Origin: an uncultured Collinsella sp.
GTDB taxonomy: Bacteria > Actinomycetota > Coriobacteriia > Coriobacteriales > Coriobacteriaceae
Length of the DNA: 64,000 nt
Assembly (NCBI GenBank): GCA_900768435.1
Contig: CAAGCW010000028.1
Location: forward strand, 1 to 64,000
Reading direction: 5' to 3'
Shown: piece after piece, positions 48,216-57,074 of the stretch
Position numbering within the stretch: the first letter of the stretch is position 1
How the letters are laid out: every line of letters starts with the position of its first letter
Notes under the pieces: generated by a model
Told to the model about the DNA's origin: nothing
What the model saw: only the letters and a program-made list of their open reading frames with translations
The model's database searches: none
Made by a program: the position numbers and the translations under genes

Positions 48216-48308
48216 GCCTCCCCTGAAAACAATCCGCAGATCGAATTGCCCCGTCGCTCGAAGCGCACGACGGGGCAATTCATGATCGAGGACGTTTTCA
48301 GGGGAGGC
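48216..48308 (-). ncRNA. Variable-stem 3'-UTR element, class 1, copy D
   Basis: Read on the minus strand: outer stem GCCTCCCCTGAAAA (48308-48295 with 48229-48216), CGTCCTCGATCATG, inner hairpin GAATTGCCCCGTCG (48281-48243), then GATCTGCGGATTG. It begins 35 nt after the thrB stop codon, in the thrB direction. Both stems are unrelated in sequence to the other copies; both loop strands match. Confidence 0.65.
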
Positions 48309-48343
48309 CCCAAGGGGACCGGTGAGGGCAATGAGGCAGGGCG

Positions 48344-49225
48344 CTACAGGTACTCGATTTGAGCGCCCTCGGTGTCGCACGTCAGAATATGCGTCTCACA
48401 CTTGGGGAACTGCTCACGCAGCTTGACCTGCAGGAACTTCGCCACGATGGTGTCGTCGGTCACGGCCATAAGGGTCGAGCCCGAACCGCTGATCCAGATG
48501 GTCTTGGCGCCCCCGTTAAGGCAGGTGTCGCGCACAGCGTTGTAGTCGGGGATGAGGCGGCGGCGATAGGGCTCCTGGATGCGGTCGTCGTTGGCGGCGG
48601 CAATCAGGTCGAGGTCGCCGGTCTCCAAGCCGCGCGTCATGCCGGCGATGCGGCCCATCTGCCACACGGCGGTGGAGAGCGGAATCTCCTGCGGCACGAC
48701 CTTGCGCGCCTCACTCGTGTGTACCTCGTAGGGCGGAATCACGGTAATAAAACGCAAGCGGTCGCTCACCTCGTAGCGCAGGCACTGGGGCAGCGAATCG
48801 GTCGGCGTAAAGGAACAGACGGCGCCGCCCAGGATGGCGGGAGCGACGTTATCGGGATGGCCCTCGACCTCGGTGGCAATGCGGACGAGCTCGGCGCGAT
48901 CGACGGTGTGGCCCGTCAGCGCGGCGGCTGCCATAATGCCGGCGACGACGCAGGTGGAGCTGGAGCCCAGGCCGCGGGCGACGGGAACGTCAGTCTGAAT
49001 GTCGATGGCGACGGGGAAGGCCGGTTCGCCCCATGCAGCCAATGCATCCACAAAGCTGACGTAGACCAGGTTGTTCTCGTTTTGGAACTCCTCGGGGCAG
49101 CCGGTGATGGTGAGCTTATCGGCGCGCGCGAAGGTGAAGTGCGAGTAGAGGCTGACGGCCATGCCGAGGGTGTCGTAGCCGATGCCTAGGTTGGCGCTGG
49201 TTGCTGGGACGGTGATCTTGATCAT
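48344..49225 (-). CDS. thrB: Homoserine kinase
   Basis: Phosphorylates homoserine for threonine synthesis. The 293-residue GHMP kinase shows IKITVPATSANLGIGYDTLG at the N-terminus, the ATP loop VPVARGLGSSSTCVVAG near 80-96, EGHPDNVAPAILGG, and IWISGSGSTLMAV near 245. AGGAGGA precedes the ATG at 49225. It follows thrC in the same direction, with a 203-nt gap holding a hairpin and a long inverted repeat that nearly touches the thrB ribosome binding site. A class 1 element follows it. Confidence 0.94.
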   Translation of the reverse strand: MIKITVPATSANLGIGYDTLGMAVSLYSHFTFARADKLTITGCPEEFQNENNLVYVSFVDALAAWGEPAFPVAIDIQTDVPVARGLGSSSTCVVAGIMAAAALTGHTVDRAELVRIATEVEGHPDNVAPAILGGAVCSFTPTDSLPQCLRYEVSDRLRFITVIPPYEVHTSEARKVVPQEIPLSTAVWQMGRIAGMTRGLETGDLDLIAAANDDRIQEPYRRRLIPDYNAVRDTCLNGGAKTIWISGSGSTLMAVTDDTIVAKFLQVKLREQFPKCETHILTCDTEGAQIEYL

Positions 49226-49238
49226 GTGAGTCCTCCTG

Positions 49239-49350
49239 GCGTGCCTGGCTGTTTAGTTCGCTGCTCGGGCAGTCCTGCGCAAGACGGAAAGCACATTAAG
49301 TGCTTTCCTTTGCGTGCGGAACTCGCGACGAACTAAACAGCCAGGCACGC
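49239..49350 (-). repeat. Nested inverted repeat between thrC and thrB
   Basis: A perfect 22-bp outer stem (GCGTGCCTGGCTGTTTAGTT and CG, 49239-49260 with 49329-49350) encloses an inner hairpin GGAAAGCAC/GTGCTTTCC (49286-49308) and unpaired strands containing GTCCTGCGCAA and TTGCGTGCGGAA. The arm ends 2 nt from the thrB ribosome binding site. Confidence 0.75.
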
Positions 49351-49399
49351 TGTGCGCGTTCGTCATCATCCCGGGGGTTATCTGATGAAAGAAGGTGCG

Positions 49400-49428
49400 C
49401 CGGCTTTCGCCGGCGCTTAATAAGGGAT
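49400..49428 (-). terminator. Hairpin after thrC
   Basis: GCGCCGGCTTTCGCCGGCGC forms an 8-bp GC stem directly after the thrC stop codon. The tail is weak, so read-through to thrB is possible. Confidence 0.55.
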
Positions 49429-50946
49429 CTAGTTGGTGCTCATTCGTTTTGCTGCAGACTCGACGTAGCTTGCCATCTCATCGACGTCGCAGACGTCTTC
49501 AAAGCGGACGGGTTTGGACTCGAGCTCGGCGAGCTGGGTCGGGGCGACCGTGTTGGTGGCCTGCTCGAGCACACGCATAGCCTCAAAGTCGTCCTTGGGA
49601 ACGTCGAGGCCCAGGGCGTCGCAGCAGGCGCGCGGGAACTTGTAGGGGCTGGCGGTCGAAAGCAGCACGCGGGCCTTGGCTCCCTCGGCGGGAGCGACCT
49701 GTTCAAAGACGTGATAGCCGCAGGCGGTGTGCGGATCGATTACGTAACCGTTCGCATCCCAGCAGCTCTTGATGGCAGCGCGGACCTCATCCTCGCTGGC
49801 CCAGCCGCAGCCAAAGACGCTCTGAATCTTTGCCAGCAGGTCGGCGGGAACATCGTAGCGACCAGTCTGTGCCAGTTGCTCCATAAGGCCGGCAACGAGC
49901 TCGCAGTCGCCATCGGACAGGAAGTACAGCATACGCTCCAGGTTTGAGCTGATGAGGATGTCCATCGACGGCGAGATGGTCGTGAAGAACGGACGGTTGC
50001 GGTCGTAGACGCCGGTGGTCAGGAAGTCGGCCAGCACGTTGTTCTTGTCGCTCGCAACGATGAGCTTAGCGACGGGCAGGCCCATGCGCTTGGCATAGTA
50101 GCCGGCCAGGATATCACCAAAGTTGCCGGTCGGCACGCAGAACTCCACGGCGTCGCCTGCCTCGATGGCGCCCGCGCGTAGCAGCTGCGCATAGGCGGCA
50201 AAGTAATAGACGACCTGCGGCACCAGGCGGCCGACGTTGATGGAGTTGGCGCTCGAAAGCACGGTGCCGGTGGCCTCCAAGCGCTCGGCAAGCTCCTCAT
50301 CGGCAAAGATGCGCTTGACGGCGCTCTGGGTGTCGTCAAAGTTGCCGCGGATGCCGCAGACGGCGACGTTGTCGCCCTCCTGTGTGGACATCTGCAGATT
50401 CTGCACGCGGCTGACCTTGCCTTCGGGATAAAAGACGGTGATGCCCGTGCCCGGAGCATCGGCAAAGCCGGCGAGCGCGGCCTTGCCCGTGTCGCCCGAC
50501 GTGGCGGTGACGATCATGATGCGCTCGGCGCCGCCGTCCTCGGCCGAGGTGCGGGCCATGAGGCGGGGGAGCATCTGCAAGGCGACATCCTTAAAGGCGC
50601 TCGTGGGACCGCCAAAGAGCTCCATCACATAGGTTTGAGGAGCGTCGGTGCCCGGCGCTACGTCGAGTTTGACGAGCGGCGTGACCTCATCGCTTGCAAA
50701 CGTACCGCGGTAAGCCTCATTCACACAGGCCGAAATTTCTTCGTCCGTGTAATCGTTCAGTAACATTCCCAACACATCTTGAGCGATTTCAAAGTACGAT
50801 TTATCGGCAAGCGAGCTGATATCGACCTGTTGGATGCCCAGCTCGTCCGAGACAAACAAACCCCCGTCGGGAGCGATGCCGGTACGGATTGCCACCTTAC
50901 TTGAGCACGATAAAGTGCGTCCTCGTGTACTATGATAGGTTCCCAT
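49429..50946 (-). CDS. thrC: Threonine synthase
   Basis: PLP enzyme that converts O-phosphohomoserine to threonine. The 505-residue length fits the longer (fungal/E. coli-like) threonine synthase group. Visible motifs are YHSTRG at the start, the PLP lysine in FGGPTSAFKDVALQMLPRLM (~110-130), TATSGDTGKAALAGF and VPTGNFGDILAGYYAKRMGL. The ATG at 50946 follows GAGGAG; a frame to 50991 is open but lacks support. It is divergent from lysC, with a 103-nt shared promoter region, and upstream of thrB. Confidence 0.94.
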   Translation of the reverse strand: MGTYHSTRGRTLSCSSKVAIRTGIAPDGGLFVSDELGIQQVDISSLADKSYFEIAQDVLGMLLNDYTDEEISACVNEAYRGTFASDEVTPLVKLDVAPGTDAPQTYVMELFGGPTSAFKDVALQMLPRLMARTSAEDGGAERIMIVTATSGDTGKAALAGFADAPGTGITVFYPEGKVSRVQNLQMSTQEGDNVAVCGIRGNFDDTQSAVKRIFADEELAERLEATGTVLSSANSINVGRLVPQVVYYFAAYAQLLRAGAIEAGDAVEFCVPTGNFGDILAGYYAKRMGLPVAKLIVASDKNNVLADFLTTGVYDRNRPFFTTISPSMDILISSNLERMLYFLSDGDCELVAGLMEQLAQTGRYDVPADLLAKIQSVFGCGWASEDEVRAAIKSCWDANGYVIDPHTACGYHVFEQVAPAEGAKARVLLSTASPYKFPRACCDALGLDVPKDDFEAMRVLEQATNTVAPTQLAELESKPVRFEDVCDVDEMASYVESAAKRMSTN

Positions 50947-51049
50947 ATAACACTGCTCCTCGGATGCCTTGGTCCCAATCGGTGAACCCATGGTATCAGA
51001 GCACGCAAAACAGGTTTGCAGAGGCTTTTAGAAAGGTAACCTCAAGCCC

Positions 51050-52438
51050 ATGATTAAGATTGCCAAGTTTGGCGGCTCGTCGGTCGCCGACGCCGAACAC
51101 TTTAAGAAGATCAAGGCCATTGTCGATGCCGACCCGGCCCGCCGTTTTGTGGTGGTTTCTGCCTGCGGTCGCCGCTTTAAGGGCGATACCAAGGTGACCG
51201 ACCTGCTCTACTTGGTTAACGCACACGTTAAGTACCACGTGTCGTGCGAGGAGCTGCTCGAGGACATTGGCCAGCGCTATTTTGATATCGCTGACGAGCT
51301 AGAGCTCACCTATCCCATCCGCGAGGAGTTCGCGGCCTTTGCCGAGCGCGCCCGTTCCGGTGGCTACTCCACCGAGGAACTCGTGAGCCGCGGCGAGTAC
51401 TTTACCGCCCGTCTGATGGCCGAGTACCTGGGCCTGCCGTTCCTGGATGCCGCGACGGTCGTGGCGTTCCATCATGACGGTACGCTCAGCATGAACCGCA
51501 CCGCCGAGCTGGTGCAGGAGTACGGCCAGCAGGGCGGCTTTGTTATGCCCGGTTTCTACGGCGCGACGCGTGAGGGGCAGATCAAGCTGCTCGACCGTGG
51601 CGGCGGCGATATTTCCGGCTCGATTCTGGCCAAGTGCCTTGGTGCCGACCTGTACGAGAACTGGACCGACGTTTCGGGCTTCTATTCTGCCGATCCGCGT
51701 ATTGTTCCCGAGGCTCAGCCCATTGCGCGCGTTACCTACGAGGAGCTGCGCGAGCTTTCGTACATGGGTGCAAGCGTCCTGCACGAGGAGGCCGTGTTCC
51801 CCGTGCGCGAGGCAGGCATTCCGCTGGTCATCAAGAACACCAATGCGCCGCAGGACCCCGGCACCATCATTAGTGAGACGGCTGACGAGGGTGAGGCGGA
51901 GCCTATCATTACCGGCGTGACCGGCAAGCGCGGCTTTGTCGCCATCAACGTTGCCCGCGACCGCACCAAGCCCCGTGTCGGCTTTATGCGCCGTGCACTT
52001 TCGGTGTTCGAACGCTATGACGTTTCCGTCGAGCATATGCCCACCGGCGTCGACCGCTTTGGCGCCGTGGTGCAGGAGCAGGATGTGCACGATTCGCTGT
52101 ACTCACTCGTGGGTGACATCCAGCAGGAGGTCGAGCCGCTCGAGATCGAGGTTGTCGAGGGCTTGGCGCTCATCGCGACCGTCGGTCGTAACCTGCGCGG
52201 CCGCGCAGGTATTTCGGGCCATCTGTTTGGCATGCTTGGTCAGGCCGGCGTGAGCGTACGTATGATTTCGCAGAGCTGCGACGAGATCAACATCATTATC
52301 GGCGTAGAGGAGAAGGACTTCGATCTGGCGATCCAGACCATCTACCGCGCCTTCTCCGACGAGAACGGTATTGTAAAGGTCTCCGACCTGGAGGCTCCCG
52401 CGCCGGTCGATCCCGCCCTGGCCGCGCTCCACAAGTAG
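51050..52438 (+). CDS. lysC: Aspartokinase
   Basis: Phosphorylates aspartate, the first step toward lysine, threonine and methionine. The 462-residue product has the kinase domain (IKIAKFGGSSVADAEHFKKI; FYGATREGQIKLLDRGGGDI and SGS; YTADPRIV-like FYSADPRIVPEA) and two C-terminal ACT domains from ~310 (VEHMPTGVDRFGAVV; ISQSCDEINIIIGVEEKDF). These ACT domains normally bind lysine or threonine as feedback inhibitors. AAAGGTAACC precedes the ATG. It is followed by asd after a hairpin. Homoserine dehydrogenase is not in the window. Confidence 0.94.
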   Translation: MIKIAKFGGSSVADAEHFKKIKAIVDADPARRFVVVSACGRRFKGDTKVTDLLYLVNAHVKYHVSCEELLEDIGQRYFDIADELELTYPIREEFAAFAERARSGGYSTEELVSRGEYFTARLMAEYLGLPFLDAATVVAFHHDGTLSMNRTAELVQEYGQQGGFVMPGFYGATREGQIKLLDRGGGDISGSILAKCLGADLYENWTDVSGFYSADPRIVPEAQPIARVTYEELRELSYMGASVLHEEAVFPVREAGIPLVIKNTNAPQDPGTIISETADEGEAEPIITGVTGKRGFVAINVARDRTKPRVGFMRRALSVFERYDVSVEHMPTGVDRFGAVVQEQDVHDSLYSLVGDIQQEVEPLEIEVVEGLALIATVGRNLRGRAGISGHLFGMLGQAGVSVRMISQSCDEINIIIGVEEKDFDLAIQTIYRAFSDENGIVKVSDLEAPAPVDPALAALHK

Positions 52439-52510
52439 CTGCTATCTCGCTGGATTTTTGAGTCATGTCTCATAAATCTACGGCGGGGCGTTTCGTTTCG
52501 GTTTCGTTTC

Positions 52511-52545
52511 GACGGGGCGGGTTTTGTATCCGCCCCGTTCTTGTA
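52511..52545 (+). terminator. Terminator-like hairpin between lysC and asd
   Basis: ACGGGGCGG pairs with CCGCCCCGT around GTTTTGTAT, followed by TCTTGT. It may limit read-through into asd. Confidence 0.65.
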
Positions 52546-52613
52546 TAAACTGGGCAAGAATATCCGGCCTGCTTGGCGTGCGGGCGATAGCTACAACCTT
52601 TAAAGGGGGAAGC

Positions 52614-53639
52614 ATGAAACAGTACACGGTTGCTATTTTGGGCGCGACGGGAGCCGTGGGCACCCAGATGCTCGAGTGCCTCAACGAGCAGGAGTTCCCG
52701 GTCGGTAAGCTCAAGTTGCTGGCGAGCGCACGCTCTGCGGGCAAGACCGTCGAGTTCCGCGGCGAGCAGGTTGTGATTGAGGAGGCTTGCCCCGAGGCCT
52801 TTGAGGGCTGCGACATCGTACTCGGCGCTGCCGGCGACGATATCGCCAAGGAACTGCTGCCCGAGGCCGTCAAGCGCGGCGCCGTCGTGGTCGACAACAG
52901 CCACGCCTTCCGTCTGGATCCCGAGGTGCCGCTGGTCGTGCCCGAGATCAACGCCGACGACATTAAGTGGCATCATGGCCTTATCGCCAACCCCAACTGC
53001 GCGACCATCATCGGCCTGGTTCCCACGTGGCCGCTGCATCAGCTCGCCGGCGTGAAGCGCATGATCGTCTCGACGTACCAGGCGGCTTCGGGCGCCGGTG
53101 CCCCCGGTATGGCCGAGCTCGAGGCCCAGCTGGCCGCCCTGGGCCGCGGCGAGGAGATTCCCGAGCCGCGTGCATTTGCCGCCCAGCTGGCGAGCAACCT
53201 GATTCCGCAGATCGGCGGCGTCAAGGGGGAGGGCTTTACCTCCGAGGAGATGAAGCTGCAAAACGAGGGCCGCAAGATCATGCATCTGCCCGAGCTGCGC
53301 GTGAACTGCACTTGCGTGCGCGTGCCCGTGCTGCGCTCGCACTCCGAGAGCATTACGCTCGAGTTTGAGCGCGATATTACGGTCGAGGAAGCTCGTGCTG
53401 CGCTGGCTGTCGCTCCCGGCGTCAAGCTGGTTGACGACATGAGCGCCGAGGATGCGCACGAGCGTTTCCCCATGCCGATGGATACGTCCGACCAGGACCT
53501 GATTTGGGTCGGCCGCGTGCGTCGCGACATCTCGAACCCCGAGGCCGCGCGCGGCATCACCTTCTGGTGCTGCGGCGACCAAATCCGTAAGGGCGCGGCA
53601 ACCAACGCCGTCCAGATCGCTAAGCTGCTCTGCGAGTAG
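52614..53639 (+). CDS. asd: Aspartate-semialdehyde dehydrogenase
   Basis: Reduces aspartyl phosphate with NADPH to aspartate semialdehyde. The 341-residue product has the NADP-binding AILGATGAVGTQMLE, the active-site Cys in LIANPNCATIIGL (~128), STYQAASGAGAPGMAEL, and the substrate-binding ELRVNCTCVRVPVLRSHSE. I start at the ATG at 52614 behind AAAGGGGGA; the longer frame to 52524 runs through the lysC-asd hairpin. It completes a lysC-asd pair next to thrC-thrB. A class 1 structured element begins 12 nt after its stop. Confidence 0.94.
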   Translation: MKQYTVAILGATGAVGTQMLECLNEQEFPVGKLKLLASARSAGKTVEFRGEQVVIEEACPEAFEGCDIVLGAAGDDIAKELLPEAVKRGAVVVDNSHAFRLDPEVPLVVPEINADDIKWHHGLIANPNCATIIGLVPTWPLHQLAGVKRMIVSTYQAASGAGAPGMAELEAQLAALGRGEEIPEPRAFAAQLASNLIPQIGGVKGEGFTSEEMKLQNEGRKIMHLPELRVNCTCVRVPVLRSHSESITLEFERDITVEEARAALAVAPGVKLVDDMSAEDAHERFPMPMDTSDQDLIWVGRVRRDISNPEAARGITFWCCGDQIRKGAATNAVQIAKLLCE

Positions 53640-53651
53640 CGTGACCTGTCC

Positions 53652-53781
53652 GGCGGGGGCCGGGCTTAGTTTTCAGAACGTCCTCGACCATGTGTGGCGC
53701 CTTGTCCTGCTCCTTCGGAGCCGCGGACAAGGCGCCACACTGGTCTGCGGAGTGTTCTGAAAACTAAGCCCGGCCCCCGCC
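53652..53781 (+). ncRNA. Variable-stem 3'-UTR element, class 1, copy C
   Basis: Perfect 27-bp outer stem (53652-53678 with 53755-53781; GGCGGGGGCCGGGCTTAGTT and onward). It encloses CGTCCTCGACCATG (53679-53692), an inner hairpin with stem TGTGGCGCCTTGTCC (53693-53739) and CTGGTCTGCGGAGTG (53740-53754). It starts 12 nt after the asd stop codon, same direction. Confidence 0.68.
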
Positions 53782-53892
53782 TGCGGTGACGCTGCTGCGA
53801 GCGGCCTGCGATGGGGCCGTTGATGGTTGGGGCCGCTGGGCTGATGTGGGGGCGCGTGGTTGTTGCGGGCCCTGGTCCCGGCGGCGGCCTCG

Positions 53893-53979
53893 GCGCTTTG
53901 CGCCTGCCGCCTTGGAGGACTGTGGGGCGCGGCCGGCAGCGGTGGCGCGTTGCGCCTGCTGCCTTGGGTGACTTTGGGG
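53893..53979. repeat. 35-bp imperfect direct repeat in the asd-ogt gap
   Basis: 53893-53927 and 53945-53979 match at 30 of 35 positions (shared TTGCGCCTGC, GCCTTGG, TGGGG). The stretch is very GC-rich and non-coding as far as I can tell. The remainder of the gap before 54042 shows nothing assignable. Confidence 0.6.
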
Positions 53980-54041
53980 TCGATTGGGGTTGTCTGCACA
54001 ATTCGCGGTATTATGTTGCGGAGTTTTGAAAGGAGCCGCTG

Positions 54042-54620
54042 GTGGTCACGACGACATTTGCCTCGCCTTTGGGCGAAATCTTGCTTGCCGCTGATGGCCG
54101 CGGTCTGACGGGGCTTTGGTTTGAGGGGCAGGAGCACTTTGGTTCCACGCTTCTCCGGGAAGACTCCGAACATGTTGAAGGCGCCGACGCGGTTTCCGGT
54201 ACCGGTGGGATGTCTTCGGTGAGTCCGGCAAATGGCGCGGCTTCTTCGGTGCTAGAGCGTTCTTGGGCTTGGCTGAATGCTTATTTTGCGGGGCAGGAGC
54301 CTCGGTTTACGCCGCCGTTGCATATGATCGGCACGGCGTTTCAGCGTGAAGTTTGGTTTGAACTGCTTTCAATTCCGCGTGGCGAGGTCGCTACGTATGG
54401 CGAGGTCGCCCAGCGTGTTGCGGCTCGACATCGTGTGCCGGGAAACGAGGCACCCGTCGTGTCTCCTCGTGCGGTGGGGGCTGCGGTTGCGCGTAATCCC
54501 ATTTCGATAATCGTGCCGTGCCATCGCGTGGTCGCGGCCGACGGATCGCTCAACGGATATGCCGGCGGGCTTGATCGCAAGGAGTGGCTGCTTCGGCTTG
54601 AGGGCGCGTACGAGGAGTAA
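54042..54620 (+). CDS. ogt: Methylated-DNA--protein-cysteine methyltransferase
   Basis: Suicide repair protein that takes methyl groups from O6-methylguanine. The C-terminal ~95 of 192 residues hold the core: GTAFQREVWFELLSIPRGEV, ATYGEVAQRVA, VGAAVARNPISIIVPCHRVV (acceptor Cys in PCHRV) and LNGYAGGLDRKEWLL. The N-terminal part contains a short Ser/Gly-rich insert (GTGGMSSVSPANGAASS), which makes it slightly longer than average. The start is GTG at 54042 behind AAAGGAG. Single gene. Confidence 0.92.
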   Translation: MVTTTFASPLGEILLAADGRGLTGLWFEGQEHFGSTLLREDSEHVEGADAVSGTGGMSSVSPANGAASSVLERSWAWLNAYFAGQEPRFTPPLHMIGTAFQREVWFELLSIPRGEVATYGEVAQRVAARHRVPGNEAPVVSPRAVGAAVARNPISIIVPCHRVVAADGSLNGYAGGLDRKEWLLRLEGAYEE

Positions 54621-54848
54621 CGCTCGAGCACTTTGCATAACTAGGACGCCGTGAAAGGACGAGTCACTGTCCCTTCGCGCCCGGCATGCGTCAAAGCGCT
54701 CGACACGTGCGCCTTAAGTTTGGCTAAGCCATATCCTGCGTATTTGAAAATGCGCAGGTTGAGCGGCTAAGGCTGCGCTAAGGCGTCTGGCGGTGCGCTA
54801 TTATCGGCAGTATCGAAACCTGTATAGTCATGCGCCAAAGGAGCAACT

Positions 54849-55538
54849 ATGAAGCTGATGCTTGCCGAGGACGAACCCGGCCTCTCCCGCGCCCTTACCG
54901 CGATTCTTCAACATAGCGACTACGAGGTTGACACCGCGCTCGACGGTCTGACGGCGCTCGAATATCTACTCGCCAACGACTATGACGCCGCGATTCTGGA
55001 CATCATGATGCCCGGCATGGATGGCATCGAGGTGCTCAAGCGCACACGCGCCGCCGGTAAGCGACTGCCCATCATCATGCTTACGGCCAAAAGCGAGGTG
55101 TCCGATAAGGTCGAGGGCCTGGATGCCGGCGCCAACGATTACCTGACCAAGCCGTTTGCCGCCAAGGAGCTGCTCGCTCGCATTCGTGCCATGACGCGCG
55201 CCGCGACGGCAATTGACGCCACGACGCTCAGCGTGGGCAACGTGCGCCTCGACACGGCATCGTGCACACTCGTTGGGCCTTTGGGCGAGGAACATCTGGC
55301 CAATCGTGAGTTTCAGCTTATGGAGCTCTTTATGCGCAATGCCGGCACGCGCATGCCCACCGAGCGTCTGATGCTCGAGGTTTGGGGTGAGGACGCGCCC
55401 GAAGGCGCCAACGTGGTGTGGGTCTATATCTCGTACCTGCGCAAAAAGCTGACGGCGCTGGGTGCCAACGTGGTCATTCGCGCATCGCGCAATCAGGGCT
55501 ATTCGCTTGAGGTTGTTGAGGAAGGCGAACAGGCGTGA
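54849..55538 (+). CDS. OmpR/PhoB-family response regulator
   Basis: The 229-residue protein has a receiver domain (acidic pocket AEDEPG; phospho-acceptor Asp in AILDIMMPGMDG; Lys in DYLTKPF) and a C-terminal winged helix (LANREFQLMELFMRNAGTRM, then VVWVYISYLRKKL). AAAGGAGC precedes the ATG. Its stop codon overlaps the start of the histidine kinase gene by 4 nt, so they are a pair. The targets are unknown. The ABC/FtsX transporter at 59380 is the nearest plausible regulated system, separated by two unrelated genes. Confidence 0.92.
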   Translation: MKLMLAEDEPGLSRALTAILQHSDYEVDTALDGLTALEYLLANDYDAAILDIMMPGMDGIEVLKRTRAAGKRLPIIMLTAKSEVSDKVEGLDAGANDYLTKPFAAKELLARIRAMTRAATAIDATTLSVGNVRLDTASCTLVGPLGEEHLANREFQLMELFMRNAGTRMPTERLMLEVWGEDAPEGANVVWVYISYLRKKLTALGANVVIRASRNQGYSLEVVEEGEQA

Positions 55539-56908
55539 GCATACGCGCGTGGTGCAAGCGCATGACGGAGCGGTTTCACGCCGCCACGAGTAGTACGGGG
55601 CGGGCAAATGCTGTTGACACATTGGGCCGCCGCCTGCGTCGCAAGTTCATCCTCGTTGCCATGGGCGCCGTGACCGTGGTGCTCACGCTCATCATTGCCG
55701 GCATCAACATCGTCAATTATTCGCATGTCTGCAAGATGGCCGACGCTCGCCTGGACTATATCTTGGCAGGCAAGGACGGCATTGATGGGGAGGACGAGCC
55801 TAAGACCGGTCCCGGTCAGGATGCGGTTGCCGGCAAGGTTGCTACCGGTAACCGGGCGGCCGTTCGCGATGGGCATTTTGAAGGCATGACGGCGGAGTCT
55901 CCCTTCGACACGCGCTACTTTACGGTGTCGATTGCCGGCGGGCAGGTGACCGATGTCAATACCGCCCGCATTGCCGCGGTGGGCGCCAAGCGTGCTGCAC
56001 GCATCGCTGCAGGACTGTATTCCAAGGGTTTGACCTCGGGCTTTTCTGGTAACTACCGCTATACGGTTACGGTTCAGGGCGACGAGACAACCTATGTATT
56101 CGTCGACTGTTCACGTGAGCTCACAAGCTTCCATTCGTTTTTAAGTGCGAGCGTGGCCATCAGCTGCATTGGCTGGCTGGCGGTATTGGCGATTGTGACG
56201 GTGGCCTCGGGTGCTGTAATTCGGCCGATGGTCGAGAGTTATAGCAAGCAGAAGCGCTTCATTACCGATGCGAGCCACGAGATCAAGACGCCGCTGGCTG
56301 TAATTGATGCCGCCAACGAGGTGCAAGAGATCGAGAGCGGCGAGAGCGAGTGGACGCAGAGCATTCACGAGCAGGTCGCGCGGCTGACGGCGCTCACGGA
56401 ACGTCTAGTGTTTTTGGCACGTATGGACGAGGGCTCGGCGGGCTTTACCATGACATCGATCAATCTTTCGGAGGCCGTGGACAAGGCTGCGGCGCCGTTT
56501 GAATCGGTGGCGGTTTCGCGCGGCAAGCGTCTGTCGACGTCGATTGCGTGCGGCGTGCGGGCCCATGCCGATGCTGCGGCGGTGGCGCAGGTGGTTGAGC
56601 TGCTTCTGGACAACGCCACGCGCTATGCGAGCGAGGGCAGCGTGATTGAGCTGAGCCTGCGTGCCGTTTCGCGCGTTCAGGGTAAGGGCGCCACCGAGCT
56701 TGTCGTATCGAACGCCGTGGACGAGCTGCCCGAAGGCGACCTAGATCGATTGTTCGACCGCTTCTATCGTGCGGACGTGTCGCGCAGCTCCAAGACGGGC
56801 GGCTCGGGCGTGGGCCTATCCGTGGTGCGTGCCATCGCCGAAGCCCATGGCGGGAGCGCTTCTGTCTGCGGCCACGGTAACCAGATTACCTTCACCGTCC
56901 GCCTCTAA
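55535..56908 (+). CDS. Sensor histidine kinase
   Basis: Membrane kinase of 457 residues. A first helix at ~37-60 (FILVAMGAVTVVLTLIIAGI), an extracytoplasmic domain of ~145 residues and a second helix at ~208-230 are followed by the kinase core. The H box is DASHEIKTPLAVI (~250), the N box ELLLDNATRYASEG, and the G box GGSGVGLSVVRAIAEAHGG. The start is GTG at 55535, overlapping the response regulator. A CCTGCCAAAA hairpin follows 2 nt after the stop codon and likely terminates the operon. The signal sensed is unknown. Confidence 0.92.
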   Translation: MSIRAWCKRMTERFHAATSSTGRANAVDTLGRRLRRKFILVAMGAVTVVLTLIIAGINIVNYSHVCKMADARLDYILAGKDGIDGEDEPKTGPGQDAVAGKVATGNRAAVRDGHFEGMTAESPFDTRYFTVSIAGGQVTDVNTARIAAVGAKRAARIAAGLYSKGLTSGFSGNYRYTVTVQGDETTYVFVDCSRELTSFHSFLSASVAISCIGWLAVLAIVTVASGAVIRPMVESYSKQKRFITDASHEIKTPLAVIDAANEVQEIESGESEWTQSIHEQVARLTALTERLVFLARMDEGSAGFTMTSINLSEAVDKAAAPFESVAVSRGKRLSTSIACGVRAHADAAAVAQVVELLLDNATRYASEGSVIELSLRAVSRVQGKGATELVVSNAVDELPEGDLDRLFDRFYRADVSRSSKTGGSGVGLSVVRAIAEAHGGSASVCGHGNQITFTVRL

Positions 56909-56910
56909 GA

Positions 56911-56950
56911 CCTGCCAAAAAGGGACAGGTTTATTTTGGCAGGTTTTATC
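56911..56950 (+). terminator. CCTGCCAAAA repeat, copy 4, after the histidine kinase
   Basis: CCTGCCAAAA and TTTTGGCAGG form a perfect 10-bp stem around AGGGACAGGTTTA, then TTTTATC. It lies 2 nt from the stop codon. Confidence 0.8.
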
Positions 56951-57074
56951 TGTGCAGACGGCAGCGGAGGCTGGCGGTGATCGGCGCCATGAACGCCACC
57001 GACCCAAATAAACGCACCTCTAACTGCTAAAATATGGACATCGTTGTTCGGCTCCCGAAGGAAAGGAGACGGTC

